Shown: piece after piece, positions 1 through 8,400 of the stretch | How the letters are laid out: each line of letters opens with the position of its first letter | How positions within the stretch are numbered: position 1 is the stretch's first letter | NCBI GenBank assembly: GCA_016280895.1 | Contig: JAEEHM010000017.1 | Span: 1 to 54,675 of the forward strand | Source of the DNA: Bacillota bacterium | GTDB lineage: Bacteria; Bacillota_I; Bacilli_A; ML615J-28; CAG-698 | Reading direction: 5' to 3' | Length of the DNA: 54,675 nt | The notes under the pieces: generated by a model | Told to the model about the DNA's origin: nothing | The model's input: only the letters and a program-made list of their open reading frames with translations | Database searches by the model: none | Program-made: the position numbers and the translations under genes

Positions 1-437
1 TATGTATTAATACCATTTGTAGATGCGATATTAATAATACGTCCCCATTTATTATTTATCATATATTTATATGCTCTTCTTGCAAGTATATATGCACCAA
101 TTACATTAACATCCATTGTTTTTTTGAAGTCTTCAATCTTTAAAGATGGAAAAAGAGCATAATTATCAATTGCTGCATTGTTGACTAAAACATCAACACC
201 GCCAAATTCTTCTTCAATTTCTTTAAACATCTTATCGACTGCAATCTCATCACTGATGTCAGCTTGAATTGCGAGGCATTTTACGCCACTAGCTTCTATT
301 TCTTTTTTTAATTTCAAAGCATCTTCTAAAGATGTATTATAATTAATTACGCAGTTATAGCCTTCCTTCGCAAATTCTTTAATAATAGCAGCACCGATAC
401 CTTTTGCAGAACCACTTACTAATACTGTCTTTTTCAT
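1..437 (-). CDS. SDR-family oxidoreductase (FabG-like), C-terminus beyond window
   Basis: I translated this partial gene by hand; it starts with ATG at 437-435 and runs off the left edge. The product opens with a Rossmann nucleotide-binding motif (VSGSAKGIGAA, about residues 7-17), followed by the NNAA motif near residue 90 and the IINIAS strand with the catalytic Ser near residue 138. These are classical short-chain dehydrogenase/reductase features, closest to 3-oxoacyl-ACP reductase FabG. The catalytic Tyr-x-x-x-Lys lies outside the window. It is followed by nothing visible, and efp upstream has its own terminator, so it is probably transcribed separately. The substrate cannot be fixed from this fragment; a general NAD(P)-dependent alcohol or ketone reductase is equally possible. 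Confidence 0.85.
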   Translation of the reverse strand, partial: MKKTVLVSGSAKGIGAAIIKEFAKEGYNCVINYNTSLEDALKLKKEIEASGVKCLAIQADISDEIAVDKMFKEIEEEFGGVDVLVNNAAIDNYALFPSLKIEDFKKTMDVNVIGAYILARRAYKYMINNKWGRIINIASTNGINT

Positions 438-448
438 ATTATTACCTA

Positions 449-474
449 TTAAAAAAAGAGCTTATTAAGCTCTT
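449..474 (-). terminator. Intrinsic terminator of efp
   Basis: An 8-bp perfect stem (AAGAGCTT / AAGCTCTT) with a 3-nt loop at 456-474 is followed on the minus strand by a T run (451-455 is all A on the plus strand). The efp stop codon lies inside the stem, so translation termination and hairpin formation overlap. Confidence 0.8.
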
Positions 475-1025
475 CCATTATATTTTCCATCAGCAGTACT
501 TACAATGATAACATCGCCTTCTTTGATGAATAGAGGCACTTTTACAAGCAAGCCTGTTTCAACAGTTGCATCTTTTGTAGCAGTTGATGCAGTATTACCT
601 GCAACAGCTCCTGTAGTTTCAGTAACTGTAAGTTCGATTTTTTCTGGTAAATCTACTGATAAAATTTCTGATTCGAAGAACTTAACTGACACTTCTTGTC
701 CTTCCTTTAAGAAATTGCTTTGATATCCAATAACTTCAGCACTAAATTCATACATTTCATATGATTCCATATCCATGAAATAATAAGTATCTCCAGAACT
801 ATATGAGAATTGTGCTTGTCTCTTTTCAATCATTGCTTGATCAAATCTAATATTAGTATTGAAATTTCTTTCTGTAATACTACCTGTTCTTAAATTCTTT
901 AATTTTGTTTTTAAGATAGCAGCACCTTTACCTGGTTTTACATGTTGAAACTCTAATACTTGATACAAATTGCCTTCAATTATTAAAGTCATTCCATTCT
1001 TTATTTCTCCAGCTTCAATTGGCAT
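465..1025 (-). CDS. efp: Translation elongation factor P
   Basis: EF-P binds ribosomes stalled on polyproline stretches and promotes peptide bond formation. The 186-residue product has the usual three beta-barrel domains and normal length. The tip loop HVKPGKGAA carries Lys33, which corresponds to the position that is post-translationally modified in other bacteria. A Pro two residues before this Lys resembles the Bacillus-type loop (5-aminopentanol modification), but no modification enzyme is visible here. The C-terminal signature is present, including VPLFIKEGDVI. A strong AGGAGGAATATT spacing precedes ATG 1025, and the gene ends in a terminator overlapping its stop. It is a monocistronic housekeeping gene. 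Confidence 0.97.
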   Translation of the reverse strand: MPIEAGEIKNGMTLIIEGNLYQVLEFQHVKPGKGAAILKTKLKNLRTGSITERNFNTNIRFDQAMIEKRQAQFSYSSGDTYYFMDMESYEMYEFSAEVIGYQSNFLKEGQEVSVKFFESEILSVDLPEKIELTVTETTGAVAGNTASTATKDATVETGLLVKVPLFIKEGDVIIVSTADGKYNGRA

Positions 1026-1083
1026 AATATTCCTCCTATAAATTATATATTATATTTTACTATTATTCTTTTAAAATGTCAAT

Positions 1084-1434
1084 CTATTTCGGAGCCACAA
1101 ACAACAATATTAATATAGCAACTTCCTGTTTAGTGGGATTTCCTCTTATAATAAATTCATCTAAACCACTGAATCTTCTAATTTTTTCATTATTGTATTG
1201 AAATAATATTCTACCATAAAAATCTTTGAAATATTGGCCATCAAAAAAATACAAGGTTCTTCCGTAAAAATCAGTAATTGCGTCCCCTTTAAGGAAATAT
1301 AAGATTTCTCTACTTCCCCATCTATATATAGTATCACCCTTAATGATGTACATAAATCTTCCATATGGATCAGTTATATCTTCACCATTTATTTTCGCAA
1401 TTGGACGAAATGAAATAGTACATAATTCAACCAT
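1084..1434 (-). CDS. Small protein with four YGR-type repeats, unknown function
   Basis: The product is about 116 residues with no recognised catalytic motif. It is built from short repeats of the form D-x-Y-G-R followed by a hydrophobic strand and a (K/D)G turn (DPYGRFMYIIKGD, DFYGRTLYFFDG, DFYGRILFQY). This suggests a small all-beta, blade-like fold. The C-terminus LILLFVAPK is hydrophobic. A GTG at 1443 would give three extra residues, but ATG 1434 has AGGTG at proper spacing (7 nt), so I prefer it. The gene is isolated between efp and a membrane protein. Similar YGR-repeat proteins occur as uncharacterised proteins in Bacilli. I cannot assign a function. Confidence 0.7.
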   Translation of the reverse strand: MVELCTISFRPIAKINGEDITDPYGRFMYIIKGDTIYRWGSREILYFLKGDAITDFYGRTLYFFDGQYFKDFYGRILFQYNNEKIRRFSGLDEFIIRGNPTKQEVAILILLFVAPK

Positions 1435-1501
1435 TGTAATCACCTACTCCTTAATTATATCTACATTATATCATATATTATTATTTCTTAAAATAAAACA
1501 A

Positions 1502-1535
1502 TTAAAAAATAACCACTCTTTTAAGAATGGTTATT
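1502..1535 (-). terminator. Terminator of the YwaF-like gene
   Basis: A 13-bp stem with one G-U wobble on the minus strand (AATAACCATTCTT against AAGAGTGGTTATT, AA loop) lies just after the stop codon at 1542 and is followed by a T-rich tail. Confidence 0.75.
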
Positions 1536-1541
1536 ATTATC

Positions 1542-2549
1542 TTATAACATCATAAATTCCAATATCATTGTAGCTAATCCAAGTAAAACAAAAATACTTG
1601 AACAGATAATATATTTTACTTTCTTAGATTTAATAGAATTAAATAATGTTGGAATTGAAGCAGAAAGTAACAATACTAAAAAGATTGAACATACAAATAA
1701 TCCTAATCCCTTATTAAAGATTGTGATAAAAAGACCAATTGTTACAAGTACTGCTAACACAAATGATGCATTTAGACCTACTTCTACTTTATTGAAAAGT
1801 TTTTCAAATAATTTCCATACAAAATATGCAAGAATAGGAACAATAATTGTTCCAACTGATATTATTAGAACATAGATGAATTGACCAAAATTAGCCATTT
1901 TATCAACAAGAGCTACTCTCACATTTTCTAAGAAATCAGCATTGCAATGTCTAAAATTATTGAAGTTAGTATCAATTACATTAGCAAGCGTTCCAGCAAT
2001 TACTGAATAAACTGCAAACGCAATTATTATTGTTATAATATCTCTTTTAGTATCATGCTTTACAACACTTCCAAATGCAAAGAACGCAAATGAAAATAAA
2101 GCTATATTATGGAATACTACAGAATGAAATTGGAAATAGCGATATACATCTTCTCCTTTTAAAAATGTCATCATTCCATTGACATCACCATCTGGATAAA
2201 TAAGCAGTGGATATATTGACATAAACAAGAATAAACATGCAGATATTACACCAGCAAGTGTTCTAAATATGTCTTTATATTTTCCATTGTAAAAAGATGC
2301 TAAAGGTAAGAAATACAAGAACAATGAACAAAAATGAAGTGGAATATGATATAAATCATATCCTCTAATAATACTCAATAATTGTTTGAAAAACTCCATT
2401 ACCAGCAATACGATTGTTAATATTCTAATTGGAAGCATCCTCTTATTTTCATCTTTATTCTTTATAGCTTTATAAAGGAAGAAAGATGATATAATAATCA
2501 AAATAAATACAGGTATAAGCCTAACAGCTCGATACTGTGACCAAAACAT
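1542..2549 (-). CDS. YwaF/TMEM164-family integral membrane protein
   Basis: A 335-residue polytopic protein with about eight to nine predicted membrane helices. The motif YHIPLHFCSLFLYFLPL (around residues 66-82) is typical of the YwaF (TIGR02206) family, whose distant eukaryotic relative TMEM164 is an acyltransferase using a conserved Cys. The Cys of HFCS is the candidate equivalent. Bacterial members have no established role, so an acyl transfer function in lipids is inference. Compared with the second family member in this window (30296-31135), it has an extra C-terminal block of three helices. It has its own terminator and no close operon partner. The start ATG 2549 has an AGGAG element 6-7 nt upstream. 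Confidence 0.75.
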   Translation of the reverse strand: MFWSQYRAVRLIPVFILIIISSFFLYKAIKNKDENKRMLPIRILTIVLLVMEFFKQLLSIIRGYDLYHIPLHFCSLFLYFLPLASFYNGKYKDIFRTLAGVISACLFLFMSIYPLLIYPDGDVNGMMTFLKGEDVYRYFQFHSVVFHNIALFSFAFFAFGSVVKHDTKRDIITIIIAFAVYSVIAGTLANVIDTNFNNFRHCNADFLENVRVALVDKMANFGQFIYVLIISVGTIIVPILAYFVWKLFEKLFNKVEVGLNASFVLAVLVTIGLFITIFNKGLGLFVCSIFLVLLLSASIPTLFNSIKSKKVKYIICSSIFVLLGLATMILEFMML

Positions 2550-2663
2550 AATTATCTCCTTTTATTTCTTGAAAAAAATCTTTTTTCGTGCATACACACT
2601 TTCAATATTATATCACAAACAATTCATTTATTCTATACTTTGTGTTGTTTTATAAAAAAATAA

Positions 2664-3002
2664 AAATATATACAAAATTTAGCTAAGGATTTAAAAGAAT
2701 ATGGTAAAGGTTATTCATATGAAAACTTATGTAGAATGACTAAATTTGCGAGCGAGTTTGATGAATATGAAATTATGTCGCAACCTGTGACACAAATTCC
2801 TTGGGGCACATTAGTAACTGTTATTATTCCTAAATCTAAATCTCATGAAGAAATACTTTTTTATATTAATGAAACACATAAAAATAGTTGATCTAGATCA
2901 ATGGTACTTAATCAAATAGAACTTAAAACTTATGAAAGATCTTTAATTGAAGAATTACCTGCATATTTAGAAAAGAGATTGAATAATAAAAAAATGCTTT
3001 GA
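2664..3002 (+). pseudogene. Decayed DUF1016/YhcG-like PDDEXK nuclease fragment
   Basis: Reading 2664-3002 in one frame gives a product with DUF1016 N-terminal domain hallmarks: LAKDLKEYGKGYSYENL, then MTKFASEF, then TQIPWGTLVTVI, then a helix ending HKNS-stop-SRSMVLNQIE. In intact family members the last motif reads GWSR; here the Trp position is a TGA (2889-2891), while the Trp in IPWG is TGG. There is no start codon or ribosome site (a stop lies at 2661-2663). After LNQIE the frame jumps to a short tail resembling the family C-terminus (LIEELPAYLEKRL), so the nuclease core is deleted. DUF1016 proteins are often linked to restriction systems or mobile elements. It is a remnant, one of few plus-strand features here. 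Confidence 0.7.
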
Positions 3003-3023
3003 TGTAAAAATCAAAGCTTTTTC
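2996..3023 (+). terminator. Terminator after the DUF1016 remnant
   Basis: Perfect 8-bp stem GCTTTGAT / ATCAAAGC with loop GTAAAA at 2996-3017, followed by TTTTTC on the plus strand. It overlaps the remnant's TGA stop, so the original terminator has survived the decay of the gene. Confidence 0.75.
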
Positions 3024-3032
3024 TTCAATGTG

Positions 3033-3096
3033 TTGCGTGTACAATTTTGATACGATTTGCGTACTCCTCCTAAAAAAGTGCGTACCCCTTGCGTAC
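3033..3096. repeat. Cluster of TGCGTAC direct repeats in a 200-bp gene-free stretch
   Basis: Three exact TGCGTAC copies start at 3058, 3079 and 3090; the last two are followed by CCCC and the first by TCC. A fourth, degenerate copy (TGCGTGTAC) starts at 3034. The bases stand out by their GC content against an AT-rich background. The rest of 3024-3225 is very AT-rich and I see no gene in it; open frames there look random. The cluster may be a protein-binding site or a scar of a mobile element. Confidence 0.5.
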
Positions 3097-3225
3097 CCCA
3101 TTATAGAAAGCAAATATGCAACTTTTTTCCTTTTTTCATTCTTCAATGCATATGATTTTGTATTTTATACTTCTATACATTTCAGTATCAATCCAATTAA
3201 TATTATTAATCTCTATTATCTTTTT

Positions 3226-3413
3226 TTAAATAGTATTATTTTTTAAAACATTATATATATTCATTAAAAATTGATCTTCATAATTTTCTTTTTGCCATTC
3301 ATTTAACTTTTCAATTATGCCATAATCTTTAGCATTAAATTTTTTGCCTAATGCAATTCTTTTTAGCACAGATTCATAGAATGGCCAATACAATTTCAAA
3401 TCATAATAAACTT
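3226..3413 (-). other. Displaced (-1) reading frame continuing the 3396-3704 membrane protein
   Basis: Directly after an A8-G run (slippery sequence A AAA AAG) the minus-1 frame is open for 61 more codons to a TAA at 3228-3226. It starts VYYDLKLYWPFYESVLK, contains GKKFNAKDYGIIEKLNEW, and has ordinary protein-like composition with Trp, Pro and Gly residues. Joined to the upstream frame it gives a 159-residue protein. The 0 frame stops five codons after the run. The cause could be a one-base indel in the homopolymer (real or sequencing error) or programmed frameshifting. Confidence 0.6.
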
Positions 3414-3704
3414 TTTTTTATCATTAAGATAATTCTTAATAGATTTTAAAATTAGTTGGGCTTGCTCTCTATAAAAGCTATTTACAATAAGTTCATCTTT
3501 ACTTACTTTCTTTTTCCCTTTATTTTCCCATATAATTATAACTAACGCAAAAATTAAATATACTAATACGCACGTAGCAATCACAATCCAGTTCCACATT
3601 TTAAATCCGTTTTTAAAACCATAAATGGTAGTAAACGATAAAACTATGATTTCAAGAGTCACTAAAACGCTTATTATTTTAATTATATTTTTAAACTTAT
3701 TCAT
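3396..3704 (-). CDS. Small two-helix membrane protein, apparently frameshifted at an A8 run
   Basis: The 0-frame product is 102 residues. It has two strongly hydrophobic helices (about residues 8-30 and 38-60) and a charged cytoplasmic tail with ENKGKKKVSKDEL. It ends at TGA shortly after the lysine codons AAA AAA AAG, whereas the -1 frame continues for 61 codons (see the separate entry). The start ATG 3704 has AGAGG upstream. It lies 26 nt downstream of the AAA_14/DUF4143 ATPase gene in the same direction, so the two are probably co-transcribed. A perfect ATTAAG/CTTAAT inverted repeat (3423-3440) sits just before the slippery run. I do not recognise the family. Whether the functional form is 102 or 159 residues is open. 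Confidence 0.6.
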   Translation of the reverse strand: MNKFKNIIKIISVLVTLEIIVLSFTTIYGFKNGFKMWNWIVIATCVLVYLIFALVIIIWENKGKKKVSKDELIVNSFYREQAQLILKSIKNYLNDKKKFIMI

Positions 3705-3730
3705 AACAAAACCTCTAAAAATGATTTATA

Positions 3731-5074
3731 TTACTTTAAAGCAAACAACATATAATATGGCAAAAAAGTCAAATTATCACCATAAGACAACTTCTTAATG
3801 TGGACAATATATTTTTCTCCAATTCTTTTTGCATATTTCTTTCTGAATTCATCTAAAGACTCTTTTGATGAAACATTTCGAGATTTTACTTCAAATGGAA
3901 TAGTTTTTCCATTTTTATAAATAATAAAATCTATTTCATACTTCTTTTTAACATTATTAGTATATTGTTCCCATGAATAATAATATGGTTCAAACGAATT
4001 AGCTACTAACATTTGGGCTGAAACATTTTCAAACAACATTCCTAGATTTGCTTTCAACTTATCAAAAATTAGTCTTTGATAAATGTCTTGAGTATCATTA
4101 ACTGTATTTGGATATATAATTGTGGTAAAAAGACCGACATCATTAAAATATAATTTAAAGAATCCACTATCTTTAGTAAGTGTATATCCAGATGATGGAT
4201 CATTACATTTATACACTGCAAGAACCATTTTTGATTCAATTAATTTTTCCATTGTATTAGAAAAGAGAATTGAATCAGCCCTCTCATTTGTTGAAGAAAC
4301 AATAAATCTTGTAGAGTGTTTAGATAGCATAGTTGGCATTTGTTTCCACACAATATAGCAAATAGTTCCAAACTTATTATCAATTTTTCTTAAATCTTCT
4401 TCGTATAATTTTAAAATCTTTTTCTTTTCCCTATCAACAGCATAGAAATCATGAGTGGTAATGTATGTATCGACAACTTTAGGCATTCCACCAACTGCAA
4501 GATAAGTTCTAAAATTTTGCATTAAAGATCTATGAATATCACTATCAAAAGGAACACGTTCATTAAAATGATTCAAAATCGTTTCAGCCTCATAGTCAAG
4601 CCCACAGGCCCAAAGAAATTCTTCATAATCCATAGGATACATTTTAATATTTTCTTCTTCTGATGGAATTAATATATCTAATGTATTCTCTTTTATTGAA
4701 ACCAAAGAACCAGTTTCTAAATAAAAGTATCTTCCATCAGCAACTAGAGACTTTATCGCTTGTCTTGCTTTAGGACAAAATTGTATCTCATCAAATATAA
4801 GCAAACTTCCTTTTGGTAATGCACTGATTCTTAATGCCAAAAATAATTTTTCGAAGAACTTTTCAATATCACTTAAATCATTAAAACAATTTAAAACATC
4901 TATTGATTCCTTGGAAAAATCAATTGTTCTATATTTAGGAAACTCATTTTCTCCAAAGTATTCAGCAATCATGGTTTTTCCAACTCGTCTAGCTCCTTCT
5001 ATTAAAAGTGCCGATGATCCATTGGATTCTTCTTTCCATTTTTTTAAGTCTTCATATATTTTTCTTCTAAGCAT
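3731..5074 (-). CDS. AAA_14 ATPase with C-terminal DUF4143 domain
   Basis: A 447-residue protein of the archaeal-type AAA_14/DUF4143 family. Walker A is GARRVGKT (about residues 27-34) and Walker B is LLIFDEIQF (about 91-99); the sensor-like segment YFYLETGS follows. The C-terminal half holds a PD-(D/E)xK-like nuclease signature: EIDFIIYKNGKTIPFEVKS, with the E/D, E and K of the fold near residues 380-398. Family members are widespread, often scattered and mobile, with unknown biological role; regulation or defence roles have been suggested but not proven. Two direct repeats lie upstream (5128-5179). A small membrane protein follows 26 nt downstream. Confidence 0.85.
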   Translation of the reverse strand: MLRRKIYEDLKKWKEESNGSSALLIEGARRVGKTMIAEYFGENEFPKYRTIDFSKESIDVLNCFNDLSDIEKFFEKLFLALRISALPKGSLLIFDEIQFCPKARQAIKSLVADGRYFYLETGSLVSIKENTLDILIPSEEENIKMYPMDYEEFLWACGLDYEAETILNHFNERVPFDSDIHRSLMQNFRTYLAVGGMPKVVDTYITTHDFYAVDREKKKILKLYEEDLRKIDNKFGTICYIVWKQMPTMLSKHSTRFIVSSTNERADSILFSNTMEKLIESKMVLAVYKCNDPSSGYTLTKDSGFFKLYFNDVGLFTTIIYPNTVNDTQDIYQRLIFDKLKANLGMLFENVSAQMLVANSFEPYYYSWEQYTNNVKKKYEIDFIIYKNGKTIPFEVKSRNVSSKESLDEFRKKYAKRIGEKYIVHIKKLSYGDNLTFLPYYMLFALK

Positions 5075-5127
5075 ATTATTAACCTCATCTACATTTTAGC
5101 ATAAATCATTCCATATTTCAATAATTA

Positions 5128-5179
5128 TTTGCAAAAAGTTAGGTTTTTATTTTGCTGATATTTGCAAAAAAATAGGTTT
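5128..5179. promoter_or_regulatory. Tandem direct repeats upstream of the AAA_14 ATPase
   Basis: TTTGCAAAAAGTTAGGTTT (from 5128) and TTTGCAAAAAAATAGGTTT (5161-5179) differ at only two positions. They are 33 bp apart, about three helical turns. They lie 50-105 bp upstream of the ATPase start. This spacing and position suggest a cooperative operator or promoter element; the binding protein is unknown. Confidence 0.5.
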
Positions 5180-5231
5180 ATAAAAGCTGCTATTTTTCAA
5201 TTAATTAATAATTAATTATTTATAAATTGTA

Positions 5232-5264
5232 TAAAAAAAGTGATACGAATAAATATCGTATCAC
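5232..5264 (-). terminator. Terminator of tRNA-Cys
   Basis: A perfect 9-bp stem GTGATACGA / TCGTATCAC (5240-5264) lies 16 nt after the tRNA 3' end and is followed by a run of seven T on the minus strand. Confidence 0.85.
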
Positions 5265-5280
5265 AATTGTTTAACCAATA

Positions 5281-5354
5281 TGGAGGTTCCAGTCGGATTT
5301 GAACCAACGATGAGGGTGTTGCAGACCCGTGCCTTACCACTTGGCTATGGAACC
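5281..5354 (-). tRNA. tRNA-Cys (anticodon GCA)
   Basis: The minus strand folds as a complete 74-nt tRNA. The acceptor stem GGTTCCA pairs with TGGAACC, followed by discriminator T and an encoded CCA. The D arm GCC...GGC, anticodon arm CGGGT-CTGCAAC-ACCC(T) with anticodon GCA, and T arm TTGG/TTCAAAT/CCGA-type loop are all present. A TATAAT box lies at 5377-5372, 18 nt before the 5' end, and a terminator follows. It is a stand-alone gene. Confidence 0.95.
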
Positions 5355-5411
5355 ATTTATTTGACTATATTATTATACCAAAAAAAATATAAAAAGTAAA
5401 GTAAAATATTA

Positions 5412-5443
5412 AAAAGAAAAGATTCATGAGAATTCATGAATCT
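5412..5443 (-). terminator. Terminator of the giant CvpA-family gene
   Basis: A perfect 10-bp stem AGATTCATGA / TCATGAATCT with loop ATTC (5420-5443) lies 16 nt after the stop and is followed by TTTCTTTTT on the minus strand. Confidence 0.85.
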
Positions 5444-5459
5444 CTTCTTTGTTATTAAA

Positions 5460-8400
5460 CTAATAAACTCTTTCAAGATTTTCAATAATGACATCTAGTT
5501 TATTCTTCAATAATGTACTTGCTTCTACTCTACTTAATCCATCAAAATCTGATTGAACTAATTTAACACTATTCCATGGATCTAGTGGATGTCCACTTAT
5601 TGAACCAGCAGTATATGCATAAGAATAAATAGTTGCAAGCATTCCATTGAAGAATTTTTCAATAGATGCACGATATGTTCTTGAAATCACAAAAGCATCA
5701 GCAAGTTTTGCAGTATCTAAGCTTGCTAGTGTTTCTGCAGCAGATGCAGCAGCACTTACACCAGCAGTTGCAATTGATGCAACAGCGCTATATGACAAGC
5801 CAGCAGCTTGCATTTGGTAAATTGATTCAATAATTGTTCGAGTATCATATTCACCTGCTCCAGTTAAATATAGATACCAATTAGCAGGAGATGGAACATT
5901 TAAGTAATCAGCAAGAACGCCATCACCAGTAACAATTGATTGAACAACACCAACAAATGTTTCTTCTAAGATCTTAGAATACAACATATCATAAACAGTG
6001 TTATTAGTATTAATCTTATTTGCGTCTAAACTTGGATAGAATTCAGATTTATTCAATACTTGATCAATAGAGAATGAAACAGATGTATCAAAATCGTCTC
6101 CAAGTAGGATATGAATTGATGTTACTAAGTTCCATAATTCTTTATGTTCAATTGTACGTGAATCTACAAGTTCATTAACAATGTACCAATCATATCTATT
6201 ATTGCTGCCATCAGTATTAGTTGCACTTAAGTTAATACCTGAATTTTCAACTGTTGGCATCTTAGTACTGAATAAATCAAGTTCACTGAATTTGATAGTC
6301 AATGTTTCAGCAATTAAGTATGACTTAAATAATTCAGTTCTTGTAGCCTCATTTGTAATTTTAGCATAAGCTGAGTTTATATCTAAATCAACTGATAATG
6401 TTTCTTTTTCACTATCACTTAAGATTAAACCAATAGCACTTAAGAAGTACTTAAGTTCACCATTTGCATTCCACCAATTTGTTCGATCACTTGTTAAATT
6501 AAGTCTTAAATCAGTGTCGTTAGGAACTGATATTGCATTTTCACCAATCTTTTGAATGATTGTTTCAGAAAGCAATTTAGAAGCAATCAATTTTTCTTGT
6601 GATGATGCAACGAACAAATTAGCATAATTGAATGATGTGATATTACTAAATGTTGTATCTGTATCAGCAAGTAATTCACCAATAGCAGCAAGAACTCTAT
6701 CAAGTTCTCCTAGGCTTGTTACAGTATAATTAAATTCCTTTGTAAGAGCATTGTATGTTGTATCATTATATTCATCATTCCAAGTTACAAAGTTTGGACT
6801 TGCAGATACTTCATAATTTTCAGGAAGCCTTAAAATCTTAGAATTATCTGTACTTGCATTATTAAGAATTTGCTTCTTAATAGTTGACGCAATAATAGAT
6901 GAATGAAGAATAGTCTGTCTATTATCAATTAGATTATTTAATTTAATAGTATCAACATTAATATTGTTGAAGTTAGCATCATCATCAGGACTTGTAATAT
7001 TAAGTGCATATTTAACAGCAGTTAATAGATATGCAAGCTCACCATAAGCACTAACATTTTCTTCACTATCATATGTTGATTTCCATCCTACTAAGCTATC
7101 TGTTGGAAGTGATGATGGTAATTCAAGAGTTGAATTATCCATAATCTTTTCTTTAACAACATTAGAAATCAATAATGATTTTAAGATTACATCTTTTTCA
7201 TAAATAACCTTACCTAACTTAATACTATCTGTACTGAAATCATCAAGTTTTGTAGATGAGTCAATATTTAAAATAATATTAATTGCGTCAAGTAAGTGAG
7301 CAATTTCACCATTTGTCAATACATTGCCAGAAGCATCATATGTATTCTTCCAACCACCTAAATCAGTAGTAGATAAGCTAGCATCATTTGGAACTTCAAT
7401 TGCTGGCATATTAGAGATCTTATCTTTAAATGTAGCAGTAATAACAAGTGATTTTAAGATTTCATTCTTGTTTGTTATAACATTTTCAAGATTAATATTA
7501 TCTGTTGCTAATGATTCATCTAATGTAGTGCTACTATCAACATTTAACACAATCTTAATTGCGTTCAACATTTTCGCAATTTCACCACGACTTACAATTT
7601 CTCCAGAAGCATTATATGTGTTCTTCCAACCATTTAAGTTTTCACTTGATAAGCCTTCATTTTCAGGAACAACAATTCCATCAAAGCTTGTAACCTTGTC
7701 TTTTACAGTAGCAGTAATAACAAGTGATTTTAAGATAATATCTTGATTTGTGATAATGTTATCTAAATTGATATTAGTTACATTAATATCAGTGATATTA
7801 GTATCACCTGTATCAATAATCTTATCAACTGCAGCAAGCATATTACTGATTTCACCACTTGTTTCTAGATTATCATCGACATCATATGTATTCTTCCAAC
7901 CATCTAATGTATCTGCTGGAAGTTCACTTGGCATAATAATTCCTGTACCAGCTTTTGTAGCTTGTTGTTTTACAGTTTCAGTAATAACAAGTGATCTTAA
8001 GATTTCATCTTTTTGATCGATGATATTACTTAATTTCATATTACTTGTATCTACTTCTCCACCTGCAAAAATACTCTTTAAGCCCTTAAGTAGACTTGCA
8101 GATTCATTTGCTGCTTGCCACTTAGTTCTATCAATCTTTGTAGGACTTGCTTGAAGCTCACTTGGAATATAGATAACAGCACCACTTTCGTTTGCCATAT
8201 CTTCAATCTTCTTAATTAATGATTCGTTGACAACGACTGATGCAGTAATCTTTTCAATACCAGCATTATCAATATTAGTGATTAAATCTGTTGAGAATTC
8301 AAACGAATCAGCGCCAATATCTTTGCCATTAAAGATTACAGAAATTGCACGTAATACTTTAAATAATTCACCATGTTCTAATCCATTTTCATTCCATGCT

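Noticed and set aside
2664-3002. TGA read as Trp (genetic code 4)
   Set aside because: TGA ends genes in overlaps with the next start (chrA pair, MATE/pcp, trpY/trpZ), and TGG is used for Trp everywhere. The single TGA at a Trp position lies in a remnant without start or core.
3028-3246. Plus-strand open frame of 72 codons
   Set aside because: No ribosome site, hydrophobic low-complexity product, and it covers the opposite strand of the frameshifted gene end and the TGCGTAC repeats.
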